The translations under genes and the position numbers were made by a program. Below are positions 61,517 through 64,000 of a stretch of DNA of 64,000 nt, piece by piece. Positions within the stretch are counted from its first letter, which is position 1. Each line of letters opens with the position of its first letter. Location: contig CAZXWN010000011.1 of the NCBI GenBank assembly GCA_964644695.1, forward strand, positions 24,366-88,365, in the 5' to 3' direction. This stretch comes from CAZXWN01 sp964644695 [NCBI: uncultured bacterium] (lineage in GTDB: Bacteria; UBP4; UBA4092). The notes below the pieces were generated by a model. That model saw only the letters and a list, made by a program, of their open reading frames with translations, ran no database searches and had not been told where the DNA came from.

Positions 61517-61573
61517 TCTTCACCCAGATACAAATCGTCGACATCTGCCAGGAAAGCGTATTGCATGTCGCCG

Positions 61574-62518
61574 CTATAAGTCACCAAAAGGCAACAGTAT
61601 GTCTTTGCAGGACTTCACTTCGCGGTCATTTATTCTATCGTCATCCTCAACTTCACCAGAGATCAAAGGTGAAAACGGATTGTGCTTTGAAAAGTTCTCC
61701 GCGACAGTCTTCTGACTATAGTTTGCATAGCAATATCGGCAGCCATTCCTACAGGTATTGTACATCCCAATATCTATACTCGCTACACACCCACACTCGG
61801 GCCGTTGGGTTTTGTCTTTGTCTATATTCAAAGAACAACCAAGTAATTGGCTAAAAAGTTGGCCATCAATACATCGGGCGTGATCAATCCCGAATTGCTG
61901 CAATTCCATCTTCTCAGCACAGGTATCTATTTTCAGCCCGTAGCTGTGGGCAATCTCAGCAAGGGAAGCACTTAATTGCATCTGGGCAGCCGCGGGGAAA
62001 TTGAGTAATGCCAGTTCTTTGATATTATTTTTTACACCACGATAGTCCACATCAATAAAGCTGATGGTCACTTTACGAGTATATTTGTAAAGTTCTTCAG
62101 CGATTTTTCCAAACGCTCGGATGTGGTAGTCAAGTGGATAGCGTTCGTTTATCATTATTGGGTCATATCTCCACACGACTCGATCAGCACCTATGGCGTC
62201 AGACAATCGTTTGAATGCAGAAAGAATTTCTTCATTCTTTGTCGGCACGTTAGGTTCAACATCTTTGCCGTATGGCGTAACTGTAAACTGGAAGTAGTAC
62301 ATATAATTTTTTAACTCACCGAGCCGAGCGATCATAGGAAGAGGATTCTTCGTCCAAAACACGATGCCATCCACCACATCAGGAGATAATCGTATCCGGC
62401 TGATCTGATGAATATTCATCGGATTACGCACCAAAACAAATCCTTCCTTGATTCGATTAAAGAACCAGTCGGAGTAATGGGTCGGTATATCCGTTCGGCG
62501 GCTTGCGCTTATTATCAT
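61574..62518 (-). CDS. DUF1848 family radical-SAM-type protein
   Basis: 314 residues from MIISASRRTDIPTHYSDWFF; a GTG two codons earlier would overlap the previous stop by four bases. The opening S-x-R-R-T-D-I-P, LVRNPMNIHQISRIRLSPDV and VDGIVFWTKNP are typical of DUF1848. Near the C-terminus CRNGCRYCYAN (Cys 256, 260, 263) is a CxxxCxxC cluster motif, and further Cys at about 200, 216, 228, 242 and 244 could hold more iron-sulfur. The protein should bind a 4Fe-4S cluster and SAM. Substrate unknown. Last gene of a three-gene overlapping operon, flanked by direct repeats. Confidence 0.85.
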   Translation of the reverse strand: MIISASRRTDIPTHYSDWFFNRIKEGFVLVRNPMNIHQISRIRLSPDVVDGIVFWTKNPLPMIARLGELKNYMYYFQFTVTPYGKDVEPNVPTKNEEILSAFKRLSDAIGADRVVWRYDPIMINERYPLDYHIRAFGKIAEELYKYTRKVTISFIDVDYRGVKNNIKELALLNFPAAAQMQLSASLAEIAHSYGLKIDTCAEKMELQQFGIDHARCIDGQLFSQLLGCSLNIDKDKTQRPECGCVASIDIGMYNTCRNGCRYCYANYSQKTVAENFSKHNPFSPLISGEVEDDDRINDREVKSCKDILLPFGDL

Positions 62519-62520
62519 AC

Positions 62521-63429
62521 TCACGTACCACCTTTCTTAAAAAGCATCTGAGCACTCGAACAACTTTTAAAAGGGTCATACATCGCGAGCGGCGTTATAT
62601 CAAAAAACAAATTGTTTTTATCAAACGCACGCCCGTACCCGTAAGTATTCGGTCGTGCATCGTTGTGAAAATGGCCGTAGTCGTATAATCCATTGTTCAT
62701 ACGCCTGCGAATTTGGTCAAAAAACTCTCTTCCACCTCCATACGAGGTCGAAAGATTGATGTCGTTGAAGACGACGTATGAATTATCCAACATCCTGTTG
62801 TTTACATATTCAGAGAATGTATTAACAAATTTCAGAATTTTGCCTGAGTCAGTATTCTTTCTCATATCTGAAAAAAAATACTGAAAAACAACAAGGTCAG
62901 GTATCCATTCGCTATCAGCTATCTCGTTTATTATCTCTACTGCATCATAGTAAATGAATTTAATACCAAATCCCCTTGACTTGATTCTTTCCAGGTCCTC
63001 ATGAATGTTAGTCCACACATCTTTATTGTAATCCACCCCTCGATATTCGATTGATTGGAAAGCATAATTTCCTGATTGACGTAAGTAATCCAACGCAAGC
63101 AAATCAGTACAAGGACCACAACCAAACGAAAGCACTTTAAGTCTGTTTAAATTTTCTACATCTCTCAACACTCGAAATGCATAAATAAGTTCAGACACAT
63201 ACCTGTAAGCATATCTACACACATAAAAATCAGCCATATGTGTACAATCATACTGGCGGGGTGGCGCACCAGCGGCTACCCGGCCAGGAAAGTGAACCAA
63301 CTCAAGACACTTCCCGCATTTTTTGATGTCCCTCGGGCAAAAACCAGAATAGGTGCAGTTATTACATGAATGACTTCGTTCATGCCGAAAACGTTCATCA
63401 CAAGAAGAAATAAGCTTATCAATCATCAT
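62521..63429 (-). CDS. SAM-dependent methyltransferase-like protein with N-terminal Cys cluster
   Basis: 302 residues. The N-terminal 75 residues hold eight Cys (10, 22, 25, 31, 38, 41, 62, 71), including CNNCTYSGFCPRDIKKCGKC, likely a zinc or iron-sulfur site. From about residue 95 there is a class I methyltransferase fold: motif I VLSFGCGPCTDLLALDYL, the acidic strand YRGVDYNKDVW, and DLVVFQYFFSDM. No DNA-methylase NPPY motif is seen, so the target may be protein, RNA or a small molecule, or the fold may be inactive. The start overlaps the preceding gene by 11 bp and the stop touches the DUF1848 start. The sequence looks more AT-rich than the flanking core genes. Confidence 0.72.
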   Translation of the reverse strand: MMIDKLISSCDERFRHERSHSCNNCTYSGFCPRDIKKCGKCLELVHFPGRVAAGAPPRQYDCTHMADFYVCRYAYRYVSELIYAFRVLRDVENLNRLKVLSFGCGPCTDLLALDYLRQSGNYAFQSIEYRGVDYNKDVWTNIHEDLERIKSRGFGIKFIYYDAVEIINEIADSEWIPDLVVFQYFFSDMRKNTDSGKILKFVNTFSEYVNNRMLDNSYVVFNDINLSTSYGGGREFFDQIRRRMNNGLYDYGHFHNDARPNTYGYGRAFDKNNLFFDITPLAMYDPFKSCSSAQMLFKKGGT

Positions 63430-63655
63430 TGCAGCCCCTATTCATTAAAACAGAAAATATTCCTTGACCGATAGCCGGCTCACCAATATACTCCTGATGA
63501 ATTTCCATCCAACGACTTGCAAATTTATCACCAGCAAATTTCAAGAATACCAAATCCATTACTGTATCCAGAGCCTCTTCGTCGCTACCCTTGTTGCGAC
63601 AGTTCCACATTATTGATTCAAGCGACTGTTTTTGCATTCCAAGCTTTTTTATCAT
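63419..63655 (-). CDS. Small HsdM N-terminal-like protein
   Basis: 78 residues; ATG six bases after AGGGA. MQKQSLESIMWNCRNKGSDE then VMDLVFLKFAGDKFASRWME resembles the helical N-terminal domain of type I restriction methylase HsdM (L-E-x-x-L-W...V-x-x-L-x-F-L-K). The rest of HsdM is absent: there is no SAM or NPPF motif, and the frame ends inside the start of the methyltransferase-like gene. It could be an adaptor that replaces the HsdM helical domain in trans. First gene of the cassette. Confidence 0.6.
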   Translation of the reverse strand: MIKKLGMQKQSLESIMWNCRNKGSDEEALDTVMDLVFLKFAGDKFASRWMEIHQEYIGEPAIGQGIFSVLMNRGCNDD

Positions 63656-63894
63656 GTAAAATCCCTGCAGTATTTTTTATACAGAATTTTTCTATCATCC
63701 AATGCATCAAATAAAATCATCATCCATACAAGCAGTAAAAATACATCTAGCTTGTTAATGTTTATCAACAACAGCAAACCCTAACATATTTTCCCAATTA
63801 TCCAGAACAAAAAACTCTTTCACGGAAACAAAAGCAATTCCTAAAATTGTACGTAACAATCAAATACATCCATTAAAACTGCGAAATATATGCA
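63656..63894. other. AT-rich upstream region of the cassette
   Basis: No coding frame. A TATAAA at about 63675 on the minus strand with TTGGAT 15 bases upstream may be the cassette promoter. No inverted repeat or transposase end is recognised. Confidence 0.35.
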
Positions 63895-64000
63895 GGCTTC
63901 ATCAGCCCTCTTTTTCTTTTATTTACATCTTACTGGACAGTCAGATTCGCCTGATTATTAAACTCGTCCATCTCCAGGACCTCATTATCCGAATCGACTT
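63895..64000. repeat. Direct repeat, right copy (cut by window end)
   Basis: Matches 61335-61440 with two differences. Homology starts abruptly inside the terminator left arm. Confidence 0.92.
63930..64000 (-). CDS. C-terminal end of a CARDB-like protein (partial)
   Basis: Minus-strand frame entering from beyond the right edge and ending with TAA at 63930. The visible residues VDSDNEVLEMDEFNNQANLT then VQ match the left remnant; the one coding difference (GTG versus GTC) is synonymous. CARDB-type domains are cell-adhesion-like beta sandwiches in exported proteins. This copy is probably the functional gene. Confidence 0.6.
   Translation of the reverse strand, partial: VDSDNEVLEMDEFNNQANLTVQ

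Noticed and set aside
61440-61854. Plus-strand frames across the end of the DUF1848 gene
   Set aside because: They are antisense to the cassette and to the CARDB remnant.

Overview
The window looks like chromosome from a mesophilic diderm bacterium of moderate GC content. A porin with a cleavable signal peptide and a C-terminal Phe, an RlpA lipoprotein, an O-antigen-ligase-like protein and several lipoproteins point to an outer membrane. Other genes are of a kind best known from Firmicutes and related deep-branching lineages: an Asp23/AmaP/DUF2273 set, a DRTGG / HATPase / PHP set, a DUF4652-like protein and an SdpR/SdpI pair. This mix suggests a poorly sampled candidate-phylum lineage, but I cannot name the phylum from sequence alone. 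There is no rRNA, CRISPR array or recognisable transposase; two tRNAs (Leu-CAG, Arg-CCG) are present.

Layout. 1-3.8 kb: two secreted beta-propeller paralogues (the first cut by the left edge), a small membrane protein and a HEAT-repeat protein. 4-11 kb: a TPR-sigma54 activator, a DUF975 membrane protein, a GH4 glycosidase with a divergent AraC regulator, and an ABC-F ATPase. 11-21 kb: lysS, rlpA, an O-antigen-ligase-like protein, tRNA-Leu, a glycosyltransferase overlapping a CorA-like transporter, a secreted Kelch-like protein between inverted repeats, rpmG, and tRNA-Arg. 21-31 kb: an oxidoreductase, a pseudokinase/FGE fusion, an epimerase, Bcp, a 1239-residue SBBP-repeat exoprotein, an MFS transporter and RecO. 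31-41 kb: small membrane proteins, hisS, a DUF4652-like protein, the HATPase-PHP-DRTGG trio, the Asp23 operon and a strongly promoted porin. 41-61 kb: an Ala/Pro-rich lipoprotein, Hsp20, a TIGR03663-like glycosyltransferase, a HIT protein, a CofE-like ligase with DUF523, a beta-helix exoprotein, a CsgG-like protein, DedA, a nitroreductase, a sigma-4/HARE-HTH protein, an acyl-CoA synthetase, a triple-CAP protein, a GH/CBM9 protein, a two-ACT protein, a TrpF-like protein and the sdpR-sdpI pair.

The most unusual part is the right end (61.3-64.0 kb). Three overlapping minus-strand genes (an HsdM-N-like small protein, a methyltransferase with an N-terminal cysteine cluster, and a DUF1848 radical-SAM-type protein) sit between two near-identical copies, 106 bp each as far as visible, of the 3' end of another gene. 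This has the form of an inserted or duplicated cassette, and it is my best candidate for an undescribed system. A second theme is a dispersed intergenic repeat of about 50 bp, with four good copies and one partial copy across the window. Rho-independent terminators are abundant and clear, and they define most transcription units.
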